From contig NZ_CALSFS010000013.1 in assembly GCF_943736985.1 (NCBI RefSeq), forward strand, positions 1 through 64,000: a stretch of 64,000 bases of DNA, read 5' to 3'. The stretch's first letter is position 1. Each line of letters starts with the position of its first letter. Shown here piece by piece: positions 7,433 to 15,373 of this stretch. Both the position numbers and the translations under genes were made by a program. Below the pieces are notes generated by a model that made no database searches, had not been told where the DNA came from, and saw nothing but the letters and a program-made list of their open reading frames with translations. This DNA is from Clostridium sp. Marseille-Q2269 (GTDB lineage Bacteria; Bacillota; Clostridia; Clostridiales; Clostridiaceae).

Positions 7433-7589
7433 TTTAGGGCAAATAACATCATTAATTTATTGTGAAGATTGTGGTATACCTATTGAAATATATCCCTCTC
7501 AAAAAGAAACTGTGTGTAAAAATTGTAACAAGAAAATAAATCTTGAATATATTTTCGGTGTAGATTTAGCTAAGGACTATAATTCATAA
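7416..7589 (+). CDS. Zinc-ribbon miniprotein
   Basis: A 57-aa protein with two CxxC knuckles (CEDC at 16-19, CKNC at 34-37), a classic four-Cys zinc ribbon. RBS GGAGGG. Possible DNA- or protein-binding role; function not known. Confidence 0.6.
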   Translation: MQEKINLGQITSLIYCEDCGIPIEIYPSQKETVCKNCNKKINLEYIFGVDLAKDYNS

Positions 7590-7642
7590 TTCAAAGAGCA
7601 GCTGCAGGAGCTGAAATGTTTACGACGTAAAGGAGTGATAAA

Positions 7643-8065
7643 TTGAATACAGCAATAATGTTTAGTAGTAAAACGGATTTATGGGCTACACCTCAAAACT
7701 TTTTTGATAAATTAAATAAAGAGTTTGATTTTGATCTAGATCCATGTGCTACCCATGAAAATGCCAAGTGCTCTAAATATTTTACTAAAGAAATAGATGG
7801 TCTAAAACAGGATTGGCAAGGACATAAAGTATTTTGTAATCCTCCATATGGACGAGCTATAAAAGATTGGGTTAGGAAGTGTTATGAGGAAAGTTTAAAG
7901 CTTAATACAACAGTGGTGATGTTAATACCAGCTAGAACAGATACAAAGTATTTTCACGAATATATTTATAATAAGGTTAAGGAAATAAGATTTATAAAAG
8001 GAAGGCTGAAATTTGGAGATGCTAAAAATTCAGCACCATTTCCAAGTATGGTTGTAGTGTTTTAG
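7643..8065 (+). CDS. Phage DNA N6-adenine methyltransferase (Dam-like)
   Basis: A 140-aa protein, TTG start after AAAGGAG. It has LWATPQNFFDKLNKEFDFDLDPCA near the N-terminus, the catalytic NPPYGR motif (about 68-73) and FPSMVVVF at the C-terminus, all features of the phage N6-adenine methyltransferase family (PF05869). These single-domain enzymes protect phage DNA from restriction. No partner nuclease lies nearby, so it is an orphan methylase. Confidence 0.88.
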   Translation: MNTAIMFSSKTDLWATPQNFFDKLNKEFDFDLDPCATHENAKCSKYFTKEIDGLKQDWQGHKVFCNPPYGRAIKDWVRKCYEESLKLNTTVVMLIPARTDTKYFHEYIYNKVKEIRFIKGRLKFGDAKNSAPFPSMVVVF

Positions 8066-8108
8066 CGTCACAATTCAAATAAATTATAAAGTTAAAGGAG
8101 AGATAATA

Positions 8109-8450
8109 ATGAACTTCGGAAATTATATAGAACATGAATATACAAGAGAGATTACATGTCCATTCTGTGGATATGAGTATGTAGATAGTTGGGATTATGA
8201 AAATAACGAGGAAGATTTAGGATTAATGGAATGCCCAGAATGTGAAAAGCTATTCTATGCATCTAGAGAAATTGAGGTTACTTATTCTACAGAAAAAGCT
8301 AATTATGGAACTTGCAAGAAATGTAAAGCCGAACATGTTGTAATCGAAGACTATTGTTCTTCTATAGGAGAATATAAAGGGCTTTGTGTAAAGTGTGGGG
8401 AAAAAGAAGAAGCAAGACTTTACACAGAATATGCAAACACAAAGAGGTGA
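8109..8450 (+). CDS. Double zinc-ribbon protein
   Basis: A 113-aa acidic protein with four CxxC knuckles in two pairs: CPFC/CPEC (17-20, 42-45) and CKKC/CVKC (69-72, 93-96). RBS AAGGAGAG. Function unknown. It is one of several Cys-knuckle proteins in this early region. Confidence 0.6.
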   Translation: MNFGNYIEHEYTREITCPFCGYEYVDSWDYENNEEDLGLMECPECEKLFYASREIEVTYSTEKANYGTCKKCKAEHVVIEDYCSSIGEYKGLCVKCGEKEEARLYTEYANTKR

Positions 8451-8455
8451 TAAAT

Positions 8456-8686
8456 ATGTTTTTAGTACAACAATATTATTTGTTTAATGGCGAGGTTAAG
8501 TCACACACATACAGTATATGTGAAACATTTAAAGAAGCTTATAATGACCAAATTAAAGCATATAAAGCACTTCCAGAAATGTTTATAATTTTCCCAAGCA
8601 TACCAAGTAAAATAAAAGATGAATTTCTGAAATTTATTTTAAATAAAAATAAAGACAAAAATATACTAACAATAATTAATTCATAG
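8456..8686 (+). CDS. Hypothetical early protein
   Basis: A 76-aa protein. I use ATG at 8456, which follows AGAGGTGAT; an upstream in-frame start at 8384 lies inside the previous gene and has no ribosome binding site. It starts MFLVQQYYLFNGEVKSHTYS. Not recognised. Confidence 0.5.
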   Translation: MFLVQQYYLFNGEVKSHTYSICETFKEAYNDQIKAYKALPEMFIIFPSIPSKIKDEFLKFILNKNKDKNILTIINS

Positions 8687-8701
8687 TTCAAATAAAATTA
8701 A

Positions 8702-8739
8702 ATAGGTGTAGGGATTAAACTAAGTATTTCTACACCTAT
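8702..8739 (+). repeat. Inverted repeat between early genes
   Basis: ATAGGTGTAG and CTACACCTAT are perfect 10-bp arms around an 18-nt loop. There is no T tract, so this is more likely an mRNA processing or protective hairpin than a terminator. Confidence 0.5.
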
Positions 8740-8785
8740 AGTGTACTAGAGTAATAAAACAATATAACGGTTAGGAGAAAAAAAT

Positions 8786-8923
8786 ATGAAGATTGAACTA
8801 GGATATATTAATTTTGGGGATCAACTTAATATATTTAACTTAATTAAGTATATAGATGATAAAAAAGAAAATAAGAGATCTTTAAATAAGAATGGAAATA
8901 AAGAAGTGAATACAGAAAAATAA
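8786..8923 (+). CDS. Small hypothetical protein
   Basis: A 45-aa ORF (MKIELGYINFGDQLNIFNLI, then a Lys/Asn-rich tail) with RBS TTAGGAG. Unrecognised. Confidence 0.45.
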   Translation: MKIELGYINFGDQLNIFNLIKYIDDKKENKRSLNKNGNKEVNTEK

Positions 8924-8935
8924 AGGAGTATAACT

Positions 8936-9079
8936 ATGGCTAAAATGAAAGGAAAAACAAAGATACTTATATTACCATGTAAAGATTTTAAACATAGGAT
9001 TAGACTTACTAAGCATTACGAAAGGGATTATATTATAGAAAATATGAATGGATATTTGTATATGGTTAGGAGGGTATAA
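8936..9079 (+). CDS. Small basic hypothetical protein
   Basis: A 47-aa, Lys/Arg-rich ORF with RBS AAAGGAG before ATG at 8936. The high positive charge suggests nucleic acid contact. Its 3' end carries the RBS of the next gene. Confidence 0.5.
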   Translation: MAKMKGKTKILILPCKDFKHRIRLTKHYERDYIIENMNGYLYMVRRV

Positions 9080-9081
9080 AG

Positions 9082-9252
9082 GTGCTAAAGGTTATTTTAT
9101 GGAGCATAGATATAATTAGTTTAACTATACTAATGGCAGTTATAAAAGCGCATAAGAATCAATGCAGTATGTGCCACTACAATTGTAAACATTGTAGTGA
9201 GAGCGATGTTTGTGGCATAAAGAGGAGGAATAAGGGTGAAAGAAACCTATAA
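9082..9252 (+). CDS. Membrane-anchored Cys-knuckle miniprotein
   Basis: A 56-aa ORF starting at GTG (RBS TAGGAGGG). A hydrophobic segment (about 4-22) is followed by CSMC and CKHC plus a further Cys, a possible zinc site, and a basic tail. It overlaps the next gene by 17 bp. Function unknown. Confidence 0.5.
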   Translation: MLKVILWSIDIISLTILMAVIKAHKNQCSMCHYNCKHCSESDVCGIKRRNKGERNL

Positions 9253-9664
9253 TAATTTATTAGAATTGATTAAAATAAATGAAAACATAAAGCAGAATTG
9301 TGAAAATAATTTAAGATTAATAGAGAGATTTTTATTAAAACAAGGTCCAAAAGGGTTCCCTAATAGTACAAGTTATTTAGATGCTGATTGTATCCATGGA
9401 AGCAAAGGGGAAATGCATGTAGAAGATTATGGGAAACTAATGAATGAATGTGAAAAACTTAAAAATATGATTTTTTTACAACATAATATTTTGGAAGGAC
9501 TTTATGAAACTAAAAATAATATAGATAAAAAGTTGAAAAAATTAGAAGGGATCGAATATGAGGTAGCTTATTTAAAGTTGGTCAAAGGATATACTATCCA
9601 TTCTATAGCAAGTAAACTAAATATAAGTGAAAGTTATGCAAGACAAATAAGCTCCAGAATATAA
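9236..9664 (+). CDS. Late-gene transcriptional regulator (sigma-70 region 4-like HTH)
   Basis: A 142-aa protein starting at GTG behind AGGAGG. The N-terminal two-thirds is helical. The C-terminus (about 108-142, VAYLKLVKGYTIHSIASKLN then ISESYARQISSRI) is a helix-turn-helix like sigma region 4, as in ArpU/RinA-type phage activators. It is the last gene before the late promoter at 9668-9711, where an activator of the late operon would be expected. Confidence 0.7.
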   Translation: MKETYNNLLELIKINENIKQNCENNLRLIERFLLKQGPKGFPNSTSYLDADCIHGSKGEMHVEDYGKLMNECEKLKNMIFLQHNILEGLYETKNNIDKKLKKLEGIEYEVAYLKLVKGYTIHSIASKLNISESYARQISSRI

Positions 9665-9667
9665 AGA

Positions 9668-9711
9668 GTGTACTTTTTGTGTACTTTATTAATTCATAAA
9701 TGTGATATAAT
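9668..9711 (+). promoter_or_regulatory. Predicted late-operon promoter with activator repeats
   Basis: An extended -10 (TGATATAAT, 9703-9711) lacks a good -35. Instead, two perfect direct repeats GTGTACTTT (9668-9676 and 9679-9687), one helical turn apart, sit over the -35 region. They start four bases after the late regulator stop codon and look like its binding site. Confidence 0.6.
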
Positions 9712-9726
9712 GATAGTGTAGAAAAA

Positions 9727-9757
9727 GCAGGGCTTATCGTGCAATAAGGTAACTGCA
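9727..9757 (+). ncRNA. Leader RNA hairpin of the late transcript
   Basis: GCAG/CTGC and an inner CTTAT/ATAAG form a nested stem about 15-20 nt into the predicted late transcript, upstream of the terminator at 9802-9832. Such a hairpin could act in antitermination or RNA stability. The function is inferred from placement only. Confidence 0.4.
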
Positions 9758-9801
9758 AAAATAAAAAACAAATATAATATATTATGTCTATATACTAAAA
9801 A

Positions 9802-9832
9802 AACACTTAAGGAATTAACCTTAGGTGTTTTT
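9802..9832 (+). terminator. Intrinsic terminator in the late leader
   Basis: AACACTTAAGG and CCTTAGGTGTT pair (one T-G wobble), followed by a T tract. It lies between the late promoter and the first late gene, so late transcription must read through it or be antiterminated. Confidence 0.75.
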
Positions 9833-9854
9833 ATTTATGAAAGGATGTGAGGAT

Positions 9855-10067
9855 ATGCTAAGTATGTATACAAGTTACATGTGTATTTGTTGTAAGAAAG
9901 AATTTGTTTTATTAACAGAAGAATTACAAAATGCAAAAGGATACTTAGTATGTCCTTACTGTTCTAGTAAAAAAGTTAAGAAAGAAAATATAGCAGATAA
10001 CTTAAAAGAGTGTATGGGACATAGTAGTTATAAAAAGATAAAAGGAACAATAAGGCAGGTGAGATAG
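9855..10067 (+). CDS. Zinc-ribbon protein upstream of the second recombinase
   Basis: A 70-aa protein with CICC and CPYC knuckles and a basic C-terminus. I start at ATG 9855 after GTGAGG; the longest frame begins inside the terminator. It abuts the recombinase gene with no gap and may be a partner of it. Confidence 0.6.
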   Translation: MLSMYTSYMCICCKKEFVLLTEELQNAKGYLVCPYCSSKKVKKENIADNLKECMGHSSYKKIKGTIRQVR

Positions 10068-10673
10068 TTGGGGATAAAAAGGCCTGCTAAACCAATTACT
10101 AGTACAACCAAAGTATTAGATATACAAGACTATCTCAAATATAAAAATCAAAGAGATTATGTATTATTTATACTGGGAATCACAACAGGGTATAGAGCAG
10201 GTGACTTAGTTAAATTAAAGGTTAGAGATATTAAAGAAGCTTTAAAGAGAAATGAATTTACAATTTATGAAGGAAAGAAGATGAATTGCAAAAACATAAA
10301 AGAAAGAAATAGAAAACCTAGAACTGTTGAGTTACTTCCTAAAGTAGCTAAGATATTAAAGAACTGGATTGCAAATAAGAAAGACTATGAATATATATTT
10401 CAATCTAGAAAAGGTATTAATCAACATATAGGAGTACAGGCGGTAAGTAATACATTAAAAGAGGCAGGAGAATATTTTGGCTTACATGACATAACAGCAC
10501 ATAGTATGCGTAAGACTTATTCGTATAAAATTTATATAGAAAGTAATAGAGATATAGTTGCAGTTAAAGAGTTATTAGGACATAGGAGCATAGAAGAAAC
10601 TAAAAGATATATAGGACTTGATAAAGAAAAATATCATCAATACTCAAAATCATTAGGTGAGTATGTGAGATGA
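10068..10673 (+). CDS. Second tyrosine recombinase, catalytic domain only
   Basis: A 201-aa protein, TTG start directly after the previous stop. It lacks the N-terminal SAM-like core-binding domain but keeps the catalytic set: Arg43 in TGYRAGDLV, His145 and Arg148 in HSMRKTYS, His172 in LLGHRS and Tyr181 in KRYIGL. It is distinct from the integrase. Its place at the head of the late operon, next to HNH and terminase, suggests a role in late DNA processing such as concatemer or dimer resolution. This is inference. Confidence 0.85.
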   Translation: MGIKRPAKPITSTTKVLDIQDYLKYKNQRDYVLFILGITTGYRAGDLVKLKVRDIKEALKRNEFTIYEGKKMNCKNIKERNRKPRTVELLPKVAKILKNWIANKKDYEYIFQSRKGINQHIGVQAVSNTLKEAGEYFGLHDITAHSMRKTYSYKIYIESNRDIVAVKELLGHRSIEETKRYIGLDKEKYHQYSKSLGEYVR

Positions 10674-10691
10674 TATTTTATTTTTTTATTA

Positions 10692-10726
10692 TTCAATGTT
10701 TAAAAAATTACATAGTAAACATTGAA
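10692..10726. repeat. Inverted repeat after the second recombinase
   Basis: TTCAATGTTT and AAACATTGAA are perfect 10-bp arms around a 15-bp centre, 18 bp past the recombinase stop. There is no T tract on either side. It could be the recombinase target or an mRNA end. Confidence 0.5.
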
Positions 10727-10869
10727 GGTACTAAATTAAGTGCATATATTAGAAGCTAATTTTTAAAATGAATATGCTATTCACCTATATAATTAAACAT
10801 TCAAACAGAAAAATCCGAACGATTAAATAAAAAAACAATATAATATACGTATAAAAAGAGGTGTTTTAA

Positions 10870-11067
10870 TTGAGTAAAGATAAGAACATAAAGGTTGCTT
10901 TTAAAAATGGTCAGGGAAGTATATTTGAAGGGTCTGTCATACTAAATTCAAGTGAGATAAGAAGTATTGAATATGATGAGAACAGGTATGCAATGAAACT
11001 TATTAATAACGGATTTATTAAGATGGAAATTAAGATGGAGAAAAATAGTGGCGAAAGAGTTTGCTAA
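10870..11067 (+). CDS. Small hypothetical protein before HNH gene
   Basis: A 65-aa protein, TTG start after AGAGGTG. It looks like a small beta-rich domain (KVAFKNGQGSIFEGSVILNS). It overlaps the HNH gene by 20 bp, suggesting coupling. Not recognised. Confidence 0.55.
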   Translation: MSKDKNIKVAFKNGQGSIFEGSVILNSSEIRSIEYDENRYAMKLINNGFIKMEIKMEKNSGERVC

Positions 11068-11362
11068 AGCTTTTTATAAAAGCACAGCATGGAAGAAATG
11101 CAGAAACAGTTATATTAAATCTGTATATGGTCTATGTGAAAGGTGTGGCCGACCAGGATATATAGTACATCACAAGATGATGATAACTAAAAGCAATATA
11201 AACAATCCAGATGTAACACTTAATCATAATAACTTAGAGTATCTATGTTTAGAGTGTCATAACAAAGAACATAACTTTGGCAGAGAAAAAAATTCCAGTA
11301 TAAGGAAAGGTTTTGCGTTTAACAGTAAAGGAGAATTTGTTCCAAGTCCCCCCATAAAATAA
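11048..11362 (+). CDS. HNH endonuclease
   Basis: A 104-aa protein, GTG start. The HNH core is clear: CERCG (30-34), the HH pair of YIVHHKMM, Asn in NHNNLEYLCLECH and the final CxxCHNKEH. HNH proteins next to terminase are needed for DNA packaging and cos cleavage in several HK97-type phages. The gene lies just ahead of the terminase small subunit. Confidence 0.9.
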   Translation: MAKEFAKAFYKSTAWKKCRNSYIKSVYGLCERCGRPGYIVHHKMMITKSNINNPDVTLNHNNLEYLCLECHNKEHNFGREKNSSIRKGFAFNSKGEFVPSPPIK

Positions 11363-11445
11363 TATTTATATTATCTTTGAAGGGTTCGATGTGCAACAAC
11401 AATTTTCCTCCGCATTAATTTTCCAAAATGAAGGGGGGTATATTT

Positions 11446-11817
11446 TTGAGTATTTCCGAACAATTAGAAAGAGAAAAGAAAATTAAACAAGAAGTAAACA
11501 GAATTAAAAAATTATATAAGGATTTTCCAAAAGATAAAGTTAAGGTTTTAGAAGGTCTTATAAATCAAGCTTCCTTTATGAAGATTTCACTTGAAGAAGT
11601 AAAAAGTGATTTAATTAAAAATGGATTAACAGAGTTGTTTGAGCAGGGTGACCAATGTTTTGATAGAGAACGACCAAACTTCAAGATTTATACAAGTCTC
11701 ATGAAAATATATACCAATGCTATGAAACAATTAATTGATCTATTACCAGTTGAAGTGAAAAAAGAGGAAACGGACGCATTAATGGAGTTCATCAAGAAAG
11801 GGAAGATTAAGAAATGA
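11446..11817 (+). CDS. terS: Terminase small subunit (P27-like)
   Basis: A 123-aa helical protein. I start at TTG 11446, because AAGGGGGG at 11431-11438 is the ribosome binding site; the longer frame from ATG 11428 would include it. The C-terminal half (LIKNGLTELFEQGD, RPNFKIYTSLMKIYTNAMKQ) fits the P27 small terminase family that recognises phage DNA and recruits the large subunit. It overlaps terL by 4 bp. Confidence 0.82.
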   Translation: MSISEQLEREKKIKQEVNRIKKLYKDFPKDKVKVLEGLINQASFMKISLEEVKSDLIKNGLTELFEQGDQCFDRERPNFKIYTSLMKIYTNAMKQLIDLLPVEVKKEETDALMEFIKKGKIKK

Positions 11818-13478
11818 CATATATAGAGGAATACTATAACAAAATTATGTCAGATGAAATAGTTGCTTGTAAAAGGATTAAGCAAGTTTATTCTATGTTA
11901 GTTGATAAACTGCATAATGAAGAAAAGTATTATCCTTGGATTTTTGATGAAGAAGCAGGGAACAGACCTATAGAGTTTATTGAAACATTTTGTAAACAAG
12001 CACAAGGAGAACTTGGTGGGGCTTTAAAGTTAGAATTATTTCAAAAGGCTAAACATCAAGCGGTATTTGGGTTTGTCCATAAAGATACAGGGTTTAGGCA
12101 ATATCAAGAAGTATTAGATATTAGAGGTCGTAAAAATGGTAAAACCACTGAATTGGCAGCAGATGAATTATATATGTTAATTGGTGATGGAGAAGGTTCA
12201 CCAGAAGTATATAACATAGCAACAAAGCTAGAGCAGGCTAAAAAGGGATTTAATGAGTGCTATAAGATGGCTCAACAATCAAAAGATTTAGGTAGGCATC
12301 TAAAGAAAAGAAAATCAGATATTTATTTTCATGCGAATTATGGGACGCTTCAAGCTTTAGCTAGTAACAGCAATGGACTTGATGGTTTAAATAGCCATAT
12401 GGTTACTATAGATGAATTAGCAGCTATTAAAAATCGAGATATCTATGATTTAATGAAACAATCAATGTCATCAAGAAGACAACCTTTATTAAATTGTATT
12501 ACTACTAATGGCTTTGTAAGGGGTTCTATATTTGATTCCCAATATGAGTATGCTTGTAAAGTTTTAGATGGAAAAACAGAAGATGATAGATTCTTACCAT
12601 TTATTTATGAACTAGATGATAAAGAAGAATGGGACAAAGAAGAATGTTGGATAAAAGCAAATCCAGGATTAGGCCCTATTAAAAAAATAGAGTTTTTAAG
12701 AGATTGTGTAAAGAAAGCTAAATCAGATCCAGCATTTAAAGCTACTGTATTAGTTAAAGATTTCAATATGAAAGAAAATTCATCTACATGTTGGCTTAGA
12801 TGGGACGAGCTTAATAACGAAACTATATTTAATATTAAGGATATGGGATTTAAATATGGTATAGGATGTTTTGACTTAGCTGAAACTACTGACTTAGCAT
12901 CAGCTAAAGTTTTATGTATGAGACCTAATGATAATAATATTTACGTATTATCAATGTACTTTATCCCTGAAGAAAAGCTAAATAAAAAAGAGGATAATAA
13001 AGAAGATGATAATGTTCCTTATAAACTTTGGGAAAAACAAGGTTTAATAAGAGTATGTCCAGGAAATAAAGTTAATAAATTTGACATGCTGGAATGGTTT
13101 AAAGAAATAAGAGATAAGTTTGATATTTATATTCCTTGGATTGGATATGATCCATGGCATGTAGATGATAGTTTACTTCAAGCTTATCAAGATGAATTCG
13201 GTAAAGATGCAATGATTAAAGTAAGACAAGGTGTTTTTACTTTATCAGCACCTATGAAAGAACTTAAAGCGGATCTAGAAGCACATAAAGTAATTTATAA
13301 TAATAATCCTATAGATAAATGGTGTTTAAGTAACACTGAAATCAAGACAGATATAAATAATAATATACAACCTATTAAGGGTGTAGATAATAGAAAGCGT
13401 ATTGATGGATGTGTAGCACTTATTATTGGGTATGTTGTTCTAAAGGATAAAATGAGTGAGTATGAAATAATGATTTAA
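11814..13478 (+). CDS. terL: Terminase large subunit
   Basis: A 554-aa DNA packaging motor. The N-terminal ATPase has a Walker A-like GRKNGKTT (105-112) and Walker B MVTIDE (196-201). The C-terminal RNase H-like nuclease has Asp354 in CFDLAETTD and a late Asp in RIDGCVAL. Length and order match the Terminase_1 family (PF03354) of HK97-type phages. Confidence 0.95.
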   Translation: MTYIEEYYNKIMSDEIVACKRIKQVYSMLVDKLHNEEKYYPWIFDEEAGNRPIEFIETFCKQAQGELGGALKLELFQKAKHQAVFGFVHKDTGFRQYQEVLDIRGRKNGKTTELAADELYMLIGDGEGSPEVYNIATKLEQAKKGFNECYKMAQQSKDLGRHLKKRKSDIYFHANYGTLQALASNSNGLDGLNSHMVTIDELAAIKNRDIYDLMKQSMSSRRQPLLNCITTNGFVRGSIFDSQYEYACKVLDGKTEDDRFLPFIYELDDKEEWDKEECWIKANPGLGPIKKIEFLRDCVKKAKSDPAFKATVLVKDFNMKENSSTCWLRWDELNNETIFNIKDMGFKYGIGCFDLAETTDLASAKVLCMRPNDNNIYVLSMYFIPEEKLNKKEDNKEDDNVPYKLWEKQGLIRVCPGNKVNKFDMLEWFKEIRDKFDIYIPWIGYDPWHVDDSLLQAYQDEFGKDAMIKVRQGVFTLSAPMKELKADLEAHKVIYNNNPIDKWCLSNTEIKTDINNNIQPIKGVDNRKRIDGCVALIIGYVVLKDKMSEYEIMI

Positions 13479-13495
13479 TAAGGGGGTGAAAAATA

Positions 13496-14647
13496 ATGAG
13501 TATATTAAATAAATTCTTAAACAGAAGTCCATCAGTGGTTAGATTTGAAATGATAGCAGATAAGGGCAATGGATTTTATTCATGGAATGGAAATTTATAT
13601 CAAAGTGATATTATAAGATCCTGTATAAGACCTAAATCAAAGGCTATAGGGAAACTGGTTCCAAAACATATTAGAAATAATAATCAAGATGGATTTTCAA
13701 TTAACCCAGAAACATATATGAGATTTTTACTTGAAGAACCAAACCCTTATATGACAGGGCAAATACTACAAGAAAAAGTAGCAACTCAATTACAATTAAA
13801 TAATAATGCTTTTATATATATAAATAGAGATGATCTAGGATATCCAACGGAACTATATCCTATACCAGCATTAGGAGTTGAGGCCTTATATGATAAAGAA
13901 GGTTCATTATATCTAAAATGTACATTGATTAATGGGAAAACTTGTACTTACCCATATAAAGACGTTATCCATTTAAGACAAGATATTAATAATAATGATA
14001 TTTTTGGGGAAAGCCCAGCAAAAGCATTAAATCAGCTCATGGAAATAGTAACAACTACAGATCAAGGAATTGTTAAAGCTATCAAAAATAGTGGAATTGT
14101 AAAATGGTTACTGAAGTTTAATCAAAGCTTAAGACCTGAAGACATGAAAAAACAAACAGATGATTTCACTAAGAATTTTTTATCAATAGAAAATTCTGGA
14201 GGAGCTGCAGCAACGGATGCAAAATCTGATGCTAAGCAAGTAGAACCTAAAGATTATGTTCCCAATGCTGCTCAAATGGATAGAACTATAGGAAGGTTAT
14301 ATTCATTTTTTAATACAAATGAAAAGATAGTACAAAGCAAATACAATGAAGATGAATGGAATTCCTATTATGAAAGCGAAATCGAACCTTTAGCTATGCA
14401 ATTTTCAAATGAGTATACAAGAAAATTATTTTCAAGAAGGGAAAGAGGATTTGGAAATAAAATAATATTTTCAGCTAATAATCTTCAATATGCATCAATG
14501 AGTACTAAGATGCAGTTAGTACAAATGGTGGATAGGGGGGCATTAACACCTAATGAATGGAGAGAAGTTCTTGGACTTGAACCTACTGAAAATGGAGATA
14601 AGCCTATTAGAAGATTAGATACTACGGTTGTGAAGGGAGGTGAGTAA
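13496..14647 (+). CDS. Portal protein (HK97 family)
   Basis: A 383-aa protein, slightly short for the family. It forms the dodecameric DNA gate at the capsid vertex. Recognised by SIVRSCIRPKSKAIGKL-type N-terminal sequence (here DIIRSCIRPKSKAIGKLVPK), the central PALGVEALYD/VIHLRQD strands and the conserved C-terminal TPNEWREVLGL. RBS AAGGGGGTG. It follows terL and precedes the protease. Confidence 0.93.
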   Translation: MSILNKFLNRSPSVVRFEMIADKGNGFYSWNGNLYQSDIIRSCIRPKSKAIGKLVPKHIRNNNQDGFSINPETYMRFLLEEPNPYMTGQILQEKVATQLQLNNNAFIYINRDDLGYPTELYPIPALGVEALYDKEGSLYLKCTLINGKTCTYPYKDVIHLRQDINNNDIFGESPAKALNQLMEIVTTTDQGIVKAIKNSGIVKWLLKFNQSLRPEDMKKQTDDFTKNFLSIENSGGAAATDAKSDAKQVEPKDYVPNAAQMDRTIGRLYSFFNTNEKIVQSKYNEDEWNSYYESEIEPLAMQFSNEYTRKLFSRRERGFGNKIIFSANNLQYASMSTKMQLVQMVDRGALTPNEWREVLGLEPTENGDKPIRRLDTTVVKGGE

Positions 14648-14650
14648 TAA

Positions 14651-15373
14651 GTGGATATTGAAATTAAAGGTGACATTATCGAAGATGATAATAAATGGAT
14701 TTATGATTGGATTGGATGGAGTTATACAAGTCCTAAAAATGTAATATCAAAACTTAAAGAAGCTAATGGACAGCCAGTAACATTAAAGGTTAATAGCCCA
14801 GGAGGATCAGTTGCAGCAGCATCAGAAATTTATACAGAATTAAGAAGTTATCAAGGTGAAGTTAATATTCAAATTGTAGGATTAGCAGCAAGTGCAGCAA
14901 GTGTTATTTCTATGGCAGGAAAAAGTTCCATGTCACCAACGGGGCAATTAATGGTACATAATGTATCGAGTTCAGCTTGTGGAGATTACAGGGCAATGGA
15001 TCATATGTCAGGTATATTAAAAAATGCAAATGAAACTATTGCAAATGCTTATATAGATAAAAGCGGAATGAGTAAAGAGCAGGCACTTCAATTAATGAAT
15101 AATGAAACTTGGTTAACTGCTGAAAAAGCAAAAGATCTGGGGTTAATTGATGAGATAATGTTTATGGAAAGCTCAGATCAATTTAAAGGATTAAGCAATT
15201 TCAATAAAAAGGTTTTTTATAATTCTTATTCAACTATACCAAAAGAATTATTAAATAAATTAGAAAATCTCAATCAACCATCAAGAGAAAGCATGGTTGA
15301 TTTTTTTATTCAACAAAAGGCACAAGCACAAATAAACTTACTAAAATTAGGAGGAATAAAAGATTATGAATAA
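14651..15373 (+). CDS. ClpP-type prohead maturation protease
   Basis: A 240-aa serine protease, GTG start after GGAGGTGAG. It has the ClpP fold signatures VNSPGGSVAAASEIY (48-62), catalytic Ser81 in GLAASAASV and His103 in LMVHNV. It cleaves the capsid delta domain and scaffold during head maturation. It overlaps the capsid gene by 8 bp. Confidence 0.93.
   Translation: MDIEIKGDIIEDDNKWIYDWIGWSYTSPKNVISKLKEANGQPVTLKVNSPGGSVAAASEIYTELRSYQGEVNIQIVGLAASAASVISMAGKSSMSPTGQLMVHNVSSSACGDYRAMDHMSGILKNANETIANAYIDKSGMSKEQALQLMNNETWLTAEKAKDLGLIDEIMFMESSDQFKGLSNFNKKVFYNSYSTIPKELLNKLENLNQPSRESMVDFFIQQKAQAQINLLKLGGIKDYE

Noticed and set aside
7643-8065. Part of a restriction-modification system
   Set aside because: The Dam-like gene has no nuclease or specificity gene nearby; flanking genes are small zinc-ribbon proteins.
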